Assembly: GCF_008364765.1 (NCBI RefSeq)
Contig: NZ_VTUY01000001.1
Coordinates: 435,526-499,525 of the forward strand
DNA: 64,000 bases
Source of the DNA: Bacillus sp. CH30_1T
GTDB lineage: Bacteria; Bacillota; Bacilli; Bacillales; Bacillaceae_B
Direction: 5' to 3'
A model generated the notes under the pieces. It was given only the letters and a program-made list of their open reading frames with translations, did not search any database and was not told the origin of the DNA. Made by a program: the position numbers and the translations under genes. Positions 35,365 through 44,854 of the stretch are shown one piece after another (the first letter of the stretch is position 1; each line of letters starts with the position of its first letter).

Positions 35365-35400
35365 CAACAAAAAAAGTCCTACTAAACAGTCAGGACTTTT
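35365..35400 (-). terminator. Terminator of the small zinc-ribbon/membrane gene pair
   Basis: AAAAGTCCT/AGGACTTTT stem with seven T on the minus strand. Confidence 0.75.
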
Positions 35401-35421
35401 CAAACCAATCACACAATATGA

Positions 35422-35544
35422 TTAGGCTAGGATAAAGAAATTTGCTAAAGCGAGTAATAATAGAATAATAGCAACTCCAGAACTCATCCAAAGAATATCA
35501 TTAAAATCCATTTTCAAATCGGCTAATTTGTCCTTGTTTAGCAA
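35422..35544 (-). CDS. Forty-residue single-helix membrane protein
   Basis: TTG start at 35544, seven nt after GGGAGTG. The protein has a short charged start (MLNKDKLADLKMDFNDI) and one hydrophobic helix (residues about 22-40). It overlaps the upstream zinc-ribbon gene by 7 bp, indicating translational coupling. Function unknown. Confidence 0.65.
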   Translation of the reverse strand: MLNKDKLADLKMDFNDILWMSSGVAIILLLLALANFFILA

Positions 35545-35771
35545 CGAACTTCACTCCCTTGAAGATTTTCAATAAATCCGATGACTTTAAAAATTGAACG
35601 GTCTAATTTAGGGTCTGTAGATGTTGAACAATGTGAGCACTCGATTTGGTTGACATTCATCGTTGAACGGAATTCATTCTCACAGTGGGTGCACTCCAGT
35701 ATATGTAAATCCTTTTTCTTACCTTGACGATCAAATTGAATGCGCTCTCTACCTTGGTTAATATAGCTCAC
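35538..35771 (-). CDS. Small zinc-ribbon-like protein
   Basis: A 77-residue protein with two CxxC pairs (CTHC, CSHC) about 16 residues apart, a probable zinc ribbon, plus a final Cys. GTG 35771 follows GGGAGAG. It overlaps the next small membrane gene, so they likely work together. No family name assigned. Confidence 0.7.
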   Translation of the reverse strand: MSYINQGRERIQFDRQGKKKDLHILECTHCENEFRSTMNVNQIECSHCSTSTDPKLDRSIFKVIGFIENLQGSEVRC

Positions 35772-35934
35772 TTTTCTCTCTCCCGTCGTGTGTTATTTAG
35801 TACATATTTACCCGATGGAAAGAACATAAAACATGATTTATCTGATTTCTTCAAGAAAATGGGCTTAACAGCACATTGGGGATTTTATAGAAGAGACAAC
35901 TCAAGCCAAAAAAACAACCAGCTCATGCCGGTTG

Positions 35935-36351
35935 CTACAATCGTTTCTCCATAAAATACTGACTATGGCCCTTAGGAAAATCTTTAAGGACTCCGAATTC
36001 CTTATACCCTAATTTTTGATAAAAATGAGGGGCTTGAAAGCTGAATGTATCTAATATAACGAGATGACATTCTTTCTCCCTGGCATACGCTTCTATCTCG
36101 TAAATCAGTTTGGAGCCGAACCCTCCATGCCGGTAGTCATCTGCCACCCACAGAAAATCAACATGTAGATGATGCCAGAACATTTCTCCGACCACTCCGC
36201 CAACGATTTTATCCTCATCGTTCCTCATAACAAAACTGATTTGCTCCAGAGGCGTCTTCGTCTCCTCATCTATTTGTGACATATTGTGTTCGATTAACTT
36301 CTTACGTATGAAATCACTATCTTCCTGGATCCACTGTTTCACTATGTTCAT
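35935..36351 (-). CDS. GNAT-family N-acetyltransferase
   Basis: A 138-residue acetyltransferase. It has DFLWVADDYRHGGFGSKLI, with the acetyl-CoA loop R-H-G-G-F-G in place of Q/R-x-x-G-x-G, and a C-terminal FYQKLGYKEFG. A hairpin near 35908-35938 may terminate it. Substrate unknown. Confidence 0.87.
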   Translation of the reverse strand: MNIVKQWIQEDSDFIRKKLIEHNMSQIDEETKTPLEQISFVMRNDEDKIVGGVVGEMFWHHLHVDFLWVADDYRHGGFGSKLIYEIEAYAREKECHLVILDTFSFQAPHFYQKLGYKEFGVLKDFPKGHSQYFMEKRL

Positions 36352-36484
36352 TGGTGGCCCCTCCCTTCCCTCCTATTTTTTCCTATTATAATCCTTTCGT
36401 CAATTCCCTTTTTTCACAAAACAATGTTTAAGAGGGGTCTTTACCGTTTATATGAAAAGTAAGCATTCTATAAGGAGGAGTTCC

Positions 36485-37285
36485 ATGTCTTTCAAAAAAA
36501 CACTGAGCGTATTGGAAAACTTGCACTTACAAAAACCTGATAAATTATTGACTGTTTATTTGAATACTGACCGCAGCGACCACGATCAGCAGGGCGGTGA
36601 ATGGAAGATTGCCCTTAAAAACGGGTTCAACCGCCTGGAAGAATACCTTGAAAGTGCTCCCGAGGAAAAAGAAAGGCTTCAATCAATCCGCCCGAAAGTT
36701 GAAAACTATGTATATAGTTTAGAACGTGAACTGCCGAGAAGCTTTATCATCTTCGCTTCAGCCGATAGTGGCATTTGGGAGACATTTGAGCTTCAAGTAC
36801 CGGTTGAAACGAATTTTTATTGGGAGGAGAATCCTCCCCTGGATCAATTGAAATCCTTGCATGAAGAATATCCTTACACGGGATTGGTGCTTCTTCAGCA
36901 AAATCAAATCAAAATCCTCACCTCCGCATTTGGAGAGATTCAGTCCAGCGAATTTATGGAATTCGACTTAGAAACAGAGGATTGGCGAAAGCATGAAGGT
37001 CCCCACCACTCAGACGTTAGCATGGGAAGCGGCGGCGGAAAGGCCAATCAGCAGGAAGAATTCGAAAATCGCCTCAAAGCGAATCAACAACGCTGGTGGA
37101 AAAGTCTGGGCAATATCCTGGACAAAAAAGCCGCTGATGAAGAGTGGGAACGGATCTTACTCGTTGGCGATAAAGAAGAGGCCGCTGTTCTGGAAGACAG
37201 CATGAATAAAGAGGTTCATGAAACGATTGGCAAAAACTTGCTGAATGAAAATGAGCATAAAGTAGTGGAGAAGTTACTGGCTTAA
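36485..37285 (+). CDS. VLRF1/aeRF1-type release-factor-like protein
   Basis: A 266-residue soluble protein resembling the bacterial aeRF1-type family (VLRF1 group), distant relatives of archaeal/eukaryotic release factor 1 that include ribosome-rescue tRNA hydrolases. A glycine-rich loop (SMGSGGGKANQQ) occupies the place where RF1 has GGQ, followed by a helical RLKANQQRWWK region. ATG 36485 follows AAGGAGGAG. A ribosome-rescue role is inference from family. Confidence 0.75.
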   Translation: MSFKKTLSVLENLHLQKPDKLLTVYLNTDRSDHDQQGGEWKIALKNGFNRLEEYLESAPEEKERLQSIRPKVENYVYSLERELPRSFIIFASADSGIWETFELQVPVETNFYWEENPPLDQLKSLHEEYPYTGLVLLQQNQIKILTSAFGEIQSSEFMEFDLETEDWRKHEGPHHSDVSMGSGGGKANQQEEFENRLKANQQRWWKSLGNILDKKAADEEWERILLVGDKEEAAVLEDSMNKEVHETIGKNLLNENEHKVVEKLLA

Positions 37286-37296
37286 AAAGTGCTTTA

Positions 37297-37337
37297 AAAG
37301 ACCACTGTCCTTGGGATGAGACGGTGGTCTTTTTTTG
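37297..37337 (+). terminator. Terminator of the aeRF1-like gene
   Basis: AAAAGACCAC/GTGGTCTTTT stem with additional inner pairs and seven T. Confidence 0.88.
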
Positions 37338-37473
37338 GTGGTTATCCTCCATTCTATGTCTATCGCAAAATCCGCACACGACAACGACCAACCATCCCAT
37401 AACAAAACAATTTCCTCAAAACAAGCACACGCCCCTCACATAGTCATACACTGAAATAAGGAGGTGTGTGTCC

Positions 37474-37761
37474 GTGCTTTCACGAATTAAATGGTTATCC
37501 TTTTCTATCGAATTGTTTTTGGCTGTTCCGATCTTTGGCAATATTGCTGGTGATGCGATTCCTTTTCTCCTGTGTTTAGTGGCTATTTGGCATGCGAGCG
37601 TGCTGTATATTTCAAGGTCAGAAGATCAGCCCATCCTTGGAAGTGCACTCGGTATCCTCGCTTCCTTCTTAAACTTTTTCCCGGTCATCCGATTGATTGC
37701 CCATGCAATCACTGCAATTGTACTTATTTTTGAAATCCAGAAGGCTCCTGGGATGGAGTGA
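37474..37761 (+). CDS. Small membrane protein
   Basis: A 95-residue hydrophobic protein with three predicted helices. GTG 37474 lies nine nt after AAGGAGG; GTG 37468 is too close. A perfect 15-bp terminator follows. No family recognised. Confidence 0.68.
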   Translation: MLSRIKWLSFSIELFLAVPIFGNIAGDAIPFLLCLVAIWHASVLYISRSEDQPILGSALGILASFLNFFPVIRLIAHAITAIVLIFEIQKAPGME

Positions 37762-37773
37762 GTTGCAAAAAAC

Positions 37774-37811
37774 AAAGGATGATTCTCTGCAAAGAGAATC
37801 ATCCTTTTCAG
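37774..37811 (+). terminator. Perfect hairpin terminator
   Basis: AAAGGATGATTCTCT and its complement (15 bp) with a GCAA loop and a short T-run. Confidence 0.85.
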
Positions 37812-37944
37812 TTTGACCGTTACATTTTTTTACACGCACTTCTCCAAGGCCTTCTGCATATAACCCCGGGGCGAGCCACTCCCCCTTTTTGATTATGATC
37901 ACATAATAAAAAACAGCAAAGCCCTCTCCAGACTTTGCTGCTCT

Positions 37945-38748
37945 CTACAACTCAAATTCCCATTCTTCACTTAATACCAGGTAAAAAAGGAGAAGGGTAT
38001 CCTCAAGCTCCTCATACGTTTTATCCTGCATCTCTAATCCCAGTTTAGGATAGAGGATAAGGGCAAGCTTTTTGGTTAATTGGTTTCGTTCTGAAAGAGG
38101 GAGCTGAACAAATCGGTTGCTGTACGTTTTGACCAGATTCCATTCTTTCGCACCGAGCTGTTTTAGTTTCCGCTCTTCCACTATTAAGTTCTCTTTCCTT
38201 AAGCCGCGGCGGCGGATTTCCTTCTCGATTGCCTTTTCTTTTCGTTTTCCTTTGACGCGTCGCTCGTGGACAACAATGGTTCCGGCAACGAGATCCCCCA
38301 CCCTCTTATGCTTAGAATGCAGGAAGATCATGACCATACCAATGAAATAGGAGACGGGAAGCATGTCGATGATTCTTAATAGATTACGAATGAAGCAGGA
38401 AAGGAGAGTGACGCTGTGTCCGTTTTCCTGCATCACCCGGATTCCCAGCAATCGCTTTCCTACCGTCTTTCCACCCCAGAAGTATTCTAAAGCAAAGAAA
38501 TACCCCCAGTTGAGAAAGAAGATGGCGATGATGGCGATCCCCCATAGTGTCGAGTTGATTTCCAACATACTAAATATGCCATTATTCCCCGACGTCGCAA
38601 AAAACAAGAGCACAACGATCAGGACGTTTACGATTCCTAACAGCAGCTGATCAACCATCAGGGCTGCAGCCCGGCTGCCTAATCCTGCAGGTTGGAATTG
38701 CAGGGAAACATATTCCGGGGTTTTAATATCGACTTGTTCTTCATGCAA
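37945..38748 (-). CDS. RDD family membrane protein
   Basis: A 267-residue protein whose N-terminal half is an RDD domain (GLGSRAAALMVDQLLLG; GKTVGKRLLGIRV; RNLLRIIDMLP) with three helices. The C-terminal half is soluble and highly charged. TTG 38748 follows AGGAGGGG. It is next to a SpoIIM-family gene and the MoxR/DUF58 operon, a grouping seen in other bacteria. Confidence 0.87.
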   Translation of the reverse strand: MHEEQVDIKTPEYVSLQFQPAGLGSRAAALMVDQLLLGIVNVLIVVLLFFATSGNNGIFSMLEINSTLWGIAIIAIFFLNWGYFFALEYFWGGKTVGKRLLGIRVMQENGHSVTLLSCFIRNLLRIIDMLPVSYFIGMVMIFLHSKHKRVGDLVAGTIVVHERRVKGKRKEKAIEKEIRRRGLRKENLIVEERKLKQLGAKEWNLVKTYSNRFVQLPLSERNQLTKKLALILYPKLGLEMQDKTYEELEDTLLLFYLVLSEEWEFEL

Positions 38749-38852
38749 TACAATCCCCTCCTAATGGATGAATTTACCTTTAATGGTTTCTATTTTTTTC
38801 TAAACTTACTATAATAAGAGATAAGAAATCAAAAGAACAAGTAGGTGTCACA

Positions 38853-39815
38853 ATGAATGTGAAGCAATTTGTCAAACAGCACAGGGACGACTGGAATCAG
38901 TTAGAAAATCTCCTCGGAACCCTTCGCAAGAGGAAGAACACAACGGGCCCTGCCATTGATCAATTTAACCATCTCTATCAAAAGGCTGCCCAGAATCTTT
39001 CCTACAGCCAGACCTATTTTCCCGGAGAAGATGTAACTGATTATTTGAACGGCCTCGTATCGAAGTCTCACAATCTATTATATAAAGACCAAATCTCGAG
39101 TGGAAAACAGATTAGACATTTTTTCTCCACGACATTTATCGGATTACTGATTGAACAGTGGAAGTTCGTTGTCACGGCGATGCTTTTATTTACGATCGGT
39201 GCGATCGGTGCCTTTATTTCTGTCGTGAATGATCCTCTTCACCTATATTCCATTTTACCAGTTGAGATGTCTCAAGGGGTGGATCCTTCTAATCTAGGGA
39301 AAAGTGACGGACAAGTGGATTCTTCACTTATGTCGGCTGCCATTATGACCAATAACATCAAAGTCGCCTTCCTTGCCTTTGCCGGCGGTGTGACATTTGG
39401 CTTGTTGACGGTCTATATGCTTGTGTACAACGGAATCATTGTAGGTGCCCTGGCCGCTGTCTTCTGGCACCAGGGAATGAGCTATGAATTCTGGGCTTAC
39501 ATCGTCCCCCATGGCATGATTGAGCTGACAGCCATATTTATTGCAGGCGGCGCGGGACTCTTGATGGGCTATAAGCTCTTTGTACCTGGACGTTTCACAC
39601 GAGGCTACCAATTAAAGCAGCAAGCAAAGCGATCCGTCCAGTTGCTCCTAGGGACGGTGCCCTTGTTTGTGATTGCCGGAATCATCGAAGGCTTCATTAC
39701 GCCTGCTGCCATACCGCTACTCGCAAAATATATGGTTGCCTTCTTAACGGTCATCGGTCTGATTCTCTATATGACGATCGGAAAGCTTCGACTAAACAAA
39801 GCGATCCTACAGTAA
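38853..39815 (+). CDS. SpoIIM-family (DUF95) membrane protein
   Basis: A 320-residue membrane protein with a soluble N-terminus (about 90 residues) and several helices. The family motifs are NNIKVAFLAFAGG and an HGMIEL segment (YIVPHGMIELTAIFIAGGAG, key residues His-Gly-Glu). It is longer than sporulation SpoIIM and belongs to the general stage-II-M-like family of unknown role. Its end overlaps the convergent DUF58 gene by 9 bp. Confidence 0.87.
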   Translation: MNVKQFVKQHRDDWNQLENLLGTLRKRKNTTGPAIDQFNHLYQKAAQNLSYSQTYFPGEDVTDYLNGLVSKSHNLLYKDQISSGKQIRHFFSTTFIGLLIEQWKFVVTAMLLFTIGAIGAFISVVNDPLHLYSILPVEMSQGVDPSNLGKSDGQVDSSLMSAAIMTNNIKVAFLAFAGGVTFGLLTVYMLVYNGIIVGALAAVFWHQGMSYEFWAYIVPHGMIELTAIFIAGGAGLLMGYKLFVPGRFTRGYQLKQQAKRSVQLLLGTVPLFVIAGIIEGFITPAAIPLLAKYMVAFLTVIGLILYMTIGKLRLNKAILQ

Positions 39816-41165
39816 CCCCCGGTTCATCATATCAATATAGTAAGAAACAGCCGTTGCGGCCAGTTTCTCTTCACGGGCCTCCACCATCAGGAGGCCCTCT
39901 TTTTCCCACTTGGCTTTCTCCTTTTTCTTCACGAGCATCTGCTTCTGAGCCATACTCTTCATCATCGCCTGCTGAGAATCAACAGGCTCTGTCTTGATCC
40001 GGTTGACCAACGTTTCATCTTCTATCCCAATCGTTAAAAAGAGATGCTGCTTCCGGAGACGCTGTAAATAAAACAGGGCGCTGTTTTCATGAAGGAAGGT
40101 GTGTACGTCACTGAATAATAAGAGCAGACTCCGCTTTTTCTGAACCGTCTGAACATAGTGGAGGACGGCAGCATAATTGGATTCGGCTGCGTCTACTTCC
40201 AAATGATATATACGATGAAGAATCGTTTGCAGATGCGCCATCCCTTTTGCCGGAGGGATATATACCTTGACATCTTTACTGAAAGCAAGGACTGACACGT
40301 AGTCCCCATTTTGAAGAGCTGCTGCCGTCACGGTCAGTGCCGCCTCCAGGGATTTCTCCAACCGGTTTCCTTTTTTCAATTCCGCTCCCATCATTCTTCC
40401 GCAATCAATGAGAATCGTAATGTACTTACCATGCTCAGGTTCATATTCATTGGTCATCACTTCCCGGAGCTTTGCGGTTTGACGCCAGTTGATCTTTCTT
40501 GGATCGTCCCCGAGCACATAATTTCTAATCTTGGAGAATTCTCCAGAACCGCTTTGTTGCTTACGGATTTTTACCCCTTCATACAGTAGAAACTGCTGAG
40601 CACTTTCCAATACTTTTTTCGTTTCGGTGAGGTCTGGAATGACTTTCACCCCATCATGGAGCTCCACTGTTTTTTGTTTTTCCCATAAACCGAGGGAACT
40701 CCGATAGCGAAGATACAACTTCGTCAGGTTATAGTCTCCCCTTACCGGTGTCACCACATCATAGGTAAGGGTACCTGATGAACCCTGTGCAAGCTTCCCT
40801 TCTAAGGGAAAGTATGCTTGAAAGCTTTGCGGGGTACCATCCAGAATCCGAAACTCCATGCCACGGGAAGATCTGTTTATAATTTCCAAATTAACGACAT
40901 AATCCAGACCCCTTTCCATTTGATCCGGAATATGGCGCTTGACGTCTACTTCCTTTTTGGATGGCGACAGAGTCAGGTCAATGAGACTCACGACGATAAA
41001 TAAGCCGTTCAATACAAAAATGAGTGTCCATGTCAGTCCAATAAACGTTCCTGCAAGCAGGATGACAGAAAATAGGAGATACGAGATCAACAACTTCGCC
41101 GTCGGCAAAATCCCCTTATCTTGGAACAGGAATCGACCCAACAAGTTCTTGGATGACTTGGTCAA
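39807..41165 (-). CDS. DUF58 protein with vWA-like domain
   Basis: A 452-residue protein with two N-terminal membrane helices, an immunoglobulin-like section, and the DUF58 signature GSGEFSKIRNYVLGDDPRKINWR. The vWA-like core follows (ITILIDCGRMM, MIDAS-like Asp). It starts at TTG 41165 inside the end of the MoxR gene, so it is translationally coupled. MoxR/DUF58 pairs act as chaperone-like complexes in known systems. Confidence 0.9.
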   Translation of the reverse strand: MTKSSKNLLGRFLFQDKGILPTAKLLISYLLFSVILLAGTFIGLTWTLIFVLNGLFIVVSLIDLTLSPSKKEVDVKRHIPDQMERGLDYVVNLEIINRSSRGMEFRILDGTPQSFQAYFPLEGKLAQGSSGTLTYDVVTPVRGDYNLTKLYLRYRSSLGLWEKQKTVELHDGVKVIPDLTETKKVLESAQQFLLYEGVKIRKQQSGSGEFSKIRNYVLGDDPRKINWRQTAKLREVMTNEYEPEHGKYITILIDCGRMMGAELKKGNRLEKSLEAALTVTAAALQNGDYVSVLAFSKDVKVYIPPAKGMAHLQTILHRIYHLEVDAAESNYAAVLHYVQTVQKKRSLLLLFSDVHTFLHENSALFYLQRLRKQHLFLTIGIEDETLVNRIKTEPVDSQQAMMKSMAQKQMLVKKKEKAKWEKEGLLMVEAREEKLAATAVSYYIDMMNRGLL

Positions 41166-42042
41166 TGGTCACTCCCTCCAATTCTACGTGAGGAGATAGC
41201 TGTATGCGGTGTCTAAGGGCAGGTCTTGCCACGATCTTGATATCATCAGGTGTGACATAGTCACGTCCTGACAGATAGGCCCATGCCCGTCCCGCTTTTC
41301 CAATCGAGATCGCCGCCCTTGTACTTGCCCCGAAGCGGATCGATTCCGTTTCACGGGTCTTTCTCACAATCTGCATAATATAATCCAGCACCGCGTCACT
41401 AAGTGTGACCTCCCCGATTTCCCTTCTGATGGAAAGGAAGGTTTCCATATCGAGAACCGCCCCCACATTTTCCGCATAATGATTCTCGATCACTTGTTTC
41501 AATACGTTTTTCTCTTCTTCAAAGGTTGGAAAATCTATGTCCAGCTTAAACAGGAATCGATCCTGCTGGGCCTCAGGTAGCGGATAGGTACCCTCAAATT
41601 CAATCGGATTCTGGGTCGCTACCACGAAAAACACCTCTTCAAGAGGATACGTTGCCCCTTGGATCGTCACTTGCTTTTCCTCCATGGCTTCGAGCAGGGC
41701 AGCCTGGGTTTTGGCCGGTGTCCGGTTGATTTCATCAGCTAATAACACATTTGTGAAAATCGGTCCTTTGATCGTTTGGAAACTGCTATCCTTCATATTG
41801 TAAATCGTACTACCCGTGATATCACTCGGTAACAAATCCGGTGTGAATTGAATCCGGTTAAAGCTTCCCCCGAGTAACTGGGAAAGAGTCTTGACCATCT
41901 GTGTCTTCCCTGTGCCAGGGACTCCCTCTATCAGCACATGCCCCCCTGCCAGAATGGAAGACATCAAGAGTTTAAGATTCGTACTCTGTCCTACAATGCG
42001 CTCTTCATATTTCTCCATTAAGGATGTGATTTCTGGTTTCAA
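41116..42042 (-). CDS. MoxR-family AAA+ ATPase
   Basis: A 308-residue AAA+ protein. Walker A GVPGTGKT, Walker B LLADEINR, sensor 1 ATQNP and the MoxR-type EGTYPLPEAQQDRF are present. TTG 42042 follows GGTGGAGG and overlaps the stop codon of the DUF4350 gene (4 bp). It probably remodels a target together with the DUF58 protein. Confidence 0.92.
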   Translation of the reverse strand: MKPEITSLMEKYEERIVGQSTNLKLLMSSILAGGHVLIEGVPGTGKTQMVKTLSQLLGGSFNRIQFTPDLLPSDITGSTIYNMKDSSFQTIKGPIFTNVLLADEINRTPAKTQAALLEAMEEKQVTIQGATYPLEEVFFVVATQNPIEFEGTYPLPEAQQDRFLFKLDIDFPTFEEEKNVLKQVIENHYAENVGAVLDMETFLSIRREIGEVTLSDAVLDYIMQIVRKTRETESIRFGASTRAAISIGKAGRAWAYLSGRDYVTPDDIKIVARPALRHRIQLSPHVELEGVTIDQVIQELVGSIPVPR

Positions 42043-43169
42043 CGATCCTCCACCTCTTTCCTGAATAGTTCTATTTTTTTCGACCATAGTACGTATTCCT
42101 GTTTACTGATGCGTTCTTTCTCTAATACAGCTCCTATCCCCGATAAAAACGCAGCGATTTCTTTCTTAGAAACGGTTGATAATTTCCGTTCTAACGGTTC
42201 GTTCAATTCCAACCATTCCTTACTCGTCGGAATTCCCCACCGTTCCTGGAACAGAACTCTGACATACTCGGCTTGAATCACTAAAGATTCTTTGTATTGG
42301 CGCCCTTTTAAGTACCAGGCTGAAAGCGCCTTGATTCGTTCATCACTGAATCGGACCGTCTCTTCCCTCGGTATGAGAATACCTCCAAATCGTTTTCCAC
42401 TCATCCAGAGCCAAAGGACTGTGAGGATCAGCAATTGAAGGATTAAAAGCAACAGCCACTGGGGATAAAGGCTAGTAAGGCTTGCCTCACTCTCTCCCCC
42501 GTGAAGGTATTCATCGACGAGAATCGTTTTCCCGTCGGCTCCACCGCTTTCTAATAGAGTGAGAACCAGCGGAAGATGATCACTATCAAGAATATTCCCG
42601 TTCATGACCCATCCCGGTGAAGTAGAGACAATCAATTGACCCTTTCCCATAGGAGAGCTGTAGGCAATCGTTCCATCCCGATCATCCAATAGAACGGTAT
42701 CGCCATCCGACGTTTCTAATCTTGTGTCTGATAATAGATCTGTTTGATATGTATTTCCTTTTCCATCACGGATAAGCGGATCGCCCATCCCTTTCCCTAT
42801 TAAGACCGTCTTCGTGTCAAACATCCCTTTTGGATTATCCTTTAGAAGAAGAATCGTATTCCCTGCTTTCATGAATTTCTCGTAAGCTTCCATTTCTTCT
42901 TGTTCAGGGATTGAAAACGGTTCTATCATAATCAGTAATTGATCAGATTCAGCCGCAGGCAGCCTATCAGGTGAAAAAGACCAGCGTTGTATAGAAACAC
43001 CTTCGTTTTCCAAATAGGTATAAAGGGCTTTTATTCCAGAAGGAGAGGGAGACTCGGAAACATAGGCTGGATACTCCTTAGGCTTTTCAGGAGAAAGAAA
43101 TACACCGATGATGATAAATAAGCTTAGAAGTGTGGTGAGCCAGACCCACGCCTTTATATTTGTTTTCAA
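42039..43169 (-). CDS. DUF4350 domain membrane protein
   Basis: A 376-residue protein with an N-terminal helix (about 8-25), an extracytoplasmic DUF4350 domain (SPSPSGIKALYTYLENEGV start), a second helix (about 235-255) and a cytoplasmic tail. It sits in the MoxR operon, as in related genomes. TTG start with AGGAAAG upstream. Confidence 0.82.
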   Translation of the reverse strand: MKTNIKAWVWLTTLLSLFIIIGVFLSPEKPKEYPAYVSESPSPSGIKALYTYLENEGVSIQRWSFSPDRLPAAESDQLLIMIEPFSIPEQEEMEAYEKFMKAGNTILLLKDNPKGMFDTKTVLIGKGMGDPLIRDGKGNTYQTDLLSDTRLETSDGDTVLLDDRDGTIAYSSPMGKGQLIVSTSPGWVMNGNILDSDHLPLVLTLLESGGADGKTILVDEYLHGGESEASLTSLYPQWLLLLILQLLILTVLWLWMSGKRFGGILIPREETVRFSDERIKALSAWYLKGRQYKESLVIQAEYVRVLFQERWGIPTSKEWLELNEPLERKLSTVSKKEIAAFLSGIGAVLEKERISKQEYVLWSKKIELFRKEVEDR

Positions 43170-43192
43170 TGCTCTTTCCTACCTCCTTTCTC

Positions 43193-43846
43193 TTATGAGT
43201 AAGGTTGTGAATCCGTTTCATGCTCCAACCAGCTTAGAGCTTCCTGTTTATAGGGAAGATACTCGTCTTCCTCCAATTCCCGCTCACCATAGGCCACCTC
43301 ATCAAACAGAAGTGCCAGCCTGTAGAATCGCTCTGCCCAGTCTCGGTTCACTTTGCGCAGTTCATCATAGTACTCCCAATTTGTTTTCCAAACCTTTGCT
43401 TTGAGATAGTCTCTTTCATGAAAGTATAAAAGGAGGCACAGGAACATATGACGGGTTGCTTTCGAATAATCTTTGAGCCCCTCTTGTTTATAAGCTTCTT
43501 CTAAATGTCTATCATAGGACCACTCCATCTCATTCATGGATTGAAGTGGTTTATTCAAACGGAATTTCCGTTTTCGGACTCCGTTTTGAATGGCGAAGAA
43601 TGCAACAACGAGGAGAATGGCCACTACAATGACAATCAACGTGATAAGGATGCCCGATGCCGCGCCGCCAGTCGGTTCAAGAGAAGGGAACAGTTTTTCC
43701 AGCTGTTCTGAAAGCCATTCCTTTGCCTTCCCCCACCATTTGGCAAGCAGTCCCTGAGACTCATCATGATAGGCCTTATATTCCTCCCCATCCAAGATTT
43801 CTTCTAATTGATCCCTTCCTCTGTTTTCATTCAACACTTTCTTCAC
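43193..43846 (-). CDS. DUF4129 domain membrane protein
   Basis: A 217-residue protein with one central membrane helix (about 65-87) and a C-terminal DUF4129 region (AYKQEGLKDYSKATRHMFLC, W..E..D). In many genomes this domain is fused to or paired with transglutaminase-like proteins; none is found here. The start is GTG 43846 or GTG 43837. Confidence 0.82.
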   Translation of the reverse strand: MKKVLNENRGRDQLEEILDGEEYKAYHDESQGLLAKWWGKAKEWLSEQLEKLFPSLEPTGGAASGILITLIVIVVAILLVVAFFAIQNGVRKRKFRLNKPLQSMNEMEWSYDRHLEEAYKQEGLKDYSKATRHMFLCLLLYFHERDYLKAKVWKTNWEYYDELRKVNRDWAERFYRLALLFDEVAYGERELEEDEYLPYKQEALSWLEHETDSQPYS

Positions 43847-43927
43847 CTAGCTTTCAGATCAAAAGCCCAGAAGCATGAAGCCCCCGTAGCCAGACTGGAT
43901 ACTTCATTCTTTCACAGAAGCATGATT

Positions 43928-44854
43928 CTATTGAATCGTGTTATAATCATCGATCATTTCATTTAAATCATCTGCGTCATGTCTCGTTTTAAGGTCAAGG
44001 AACATAACCCCGAAACCAACGGCAAACAACATCGACGTAAATAAAGACACAACGTTTACAATCATTCCGTACAGGACACTATTCCCTAATACCAATCCAA
44101 ACGTTAATTCGAAGACTGAGCTTACGATTCCAACGATCAAGCCGAAGACAATGAATAATAAAAGAAGGACCCATCCACGCTTCTTCGTCAGCCTCCAGCT
44201 CCTGCCGAGACCAGGTGCGTCATTTTCTATGGCTGCCGCTCCAAAATAGAAGCTCCAACGCGTTAAGAAGTAAGCTACCGCAACCGCGAATGCAAGCACC
44301 AGGACAATTCCGGCGACCACAAACCCGACGCCCGGCTCCAGAAGAACAGCACCGAATAATCCGGCAAAACCAAATATGAAAATCGGAACAAATACGATAC
44401 CGAATATAATTACTCCAAATAAAAGGCTGCTTCCGATAATCGGCCAAAAACGGGAGAATGCCTCCTTGATCACAAGCTTCACCGAAAATTCTTCATTCTT
44501 TCTCATATGATTCAGGGCAAATAAAATCGCCGCTTGAGCGATTGGAGCGAGGATTATACTGATAAGTCCAATAAGACCTGTACCAAGCTCCGCTACCAGA
44601 TTCACTTCCGGACCTTCTTCAGTAAATTCGCCTGAAAAGCTGTTGACAATCCCATCGAACCAGGTTTCCCCTGTGCCAACAGTCCTAAAGAAGCTAACCC
44701 CTGCTGCCAGTTCGATGAGTGCCTGCAGTAAATAAACAGGCCCTAACAGAATAAGGAAAATAAGAAAAAAGTCTTTAAAGCGGTTCTTGCTTAATCGAAA
44801 TGTGTGGTCCAGTATTTCACCGAACCCTTTAGGCTTACTAAATTTTGCGTTCAC
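43928..44854 (-). CDS. Multi-pass membrane protein, first gene of the MoxR operon
   Basis: A 308-residue protein with about six helices, starting with the KPKGFGEILDHTFRLSKNRFKDFF segment typical of GDPD-type membrane-domain/DUF-like proteins of this cluster. GTG 44854 follows GGGGGA. Function unknown. About 250 bp upstream (44855-45062) show no gene and should contain the promoter. Confidence 0.78.
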   Translation of the reverse strand: MNAKFSKPKGFGEILDHTFRLSKNRFKDFFLIFLILLGPVYLLQALIELAAGVSFFRTVGTGETWFDGIVNSFSGEFTEEGPEVNLVAELGTGLIGLISIILAPIAQAAILFALNHMRKNEEFSVKLVIKEAFSRFWPIIGSSLLFGVIIFGIVFVPIFIFGFAGLFGAVLLEPGVGFVVAGIVLVLAFAVAVAYFLTRWSFYFGAAAIENDAPGLGRSWRLTKKRGWVLLLLFIVFGLIVGIVSSVFELTFGLVLGNSVLYGMIVNVVSLFTSMLFAVGFGVMFLDLKTRHDADDLNEMIDDYNTIQ

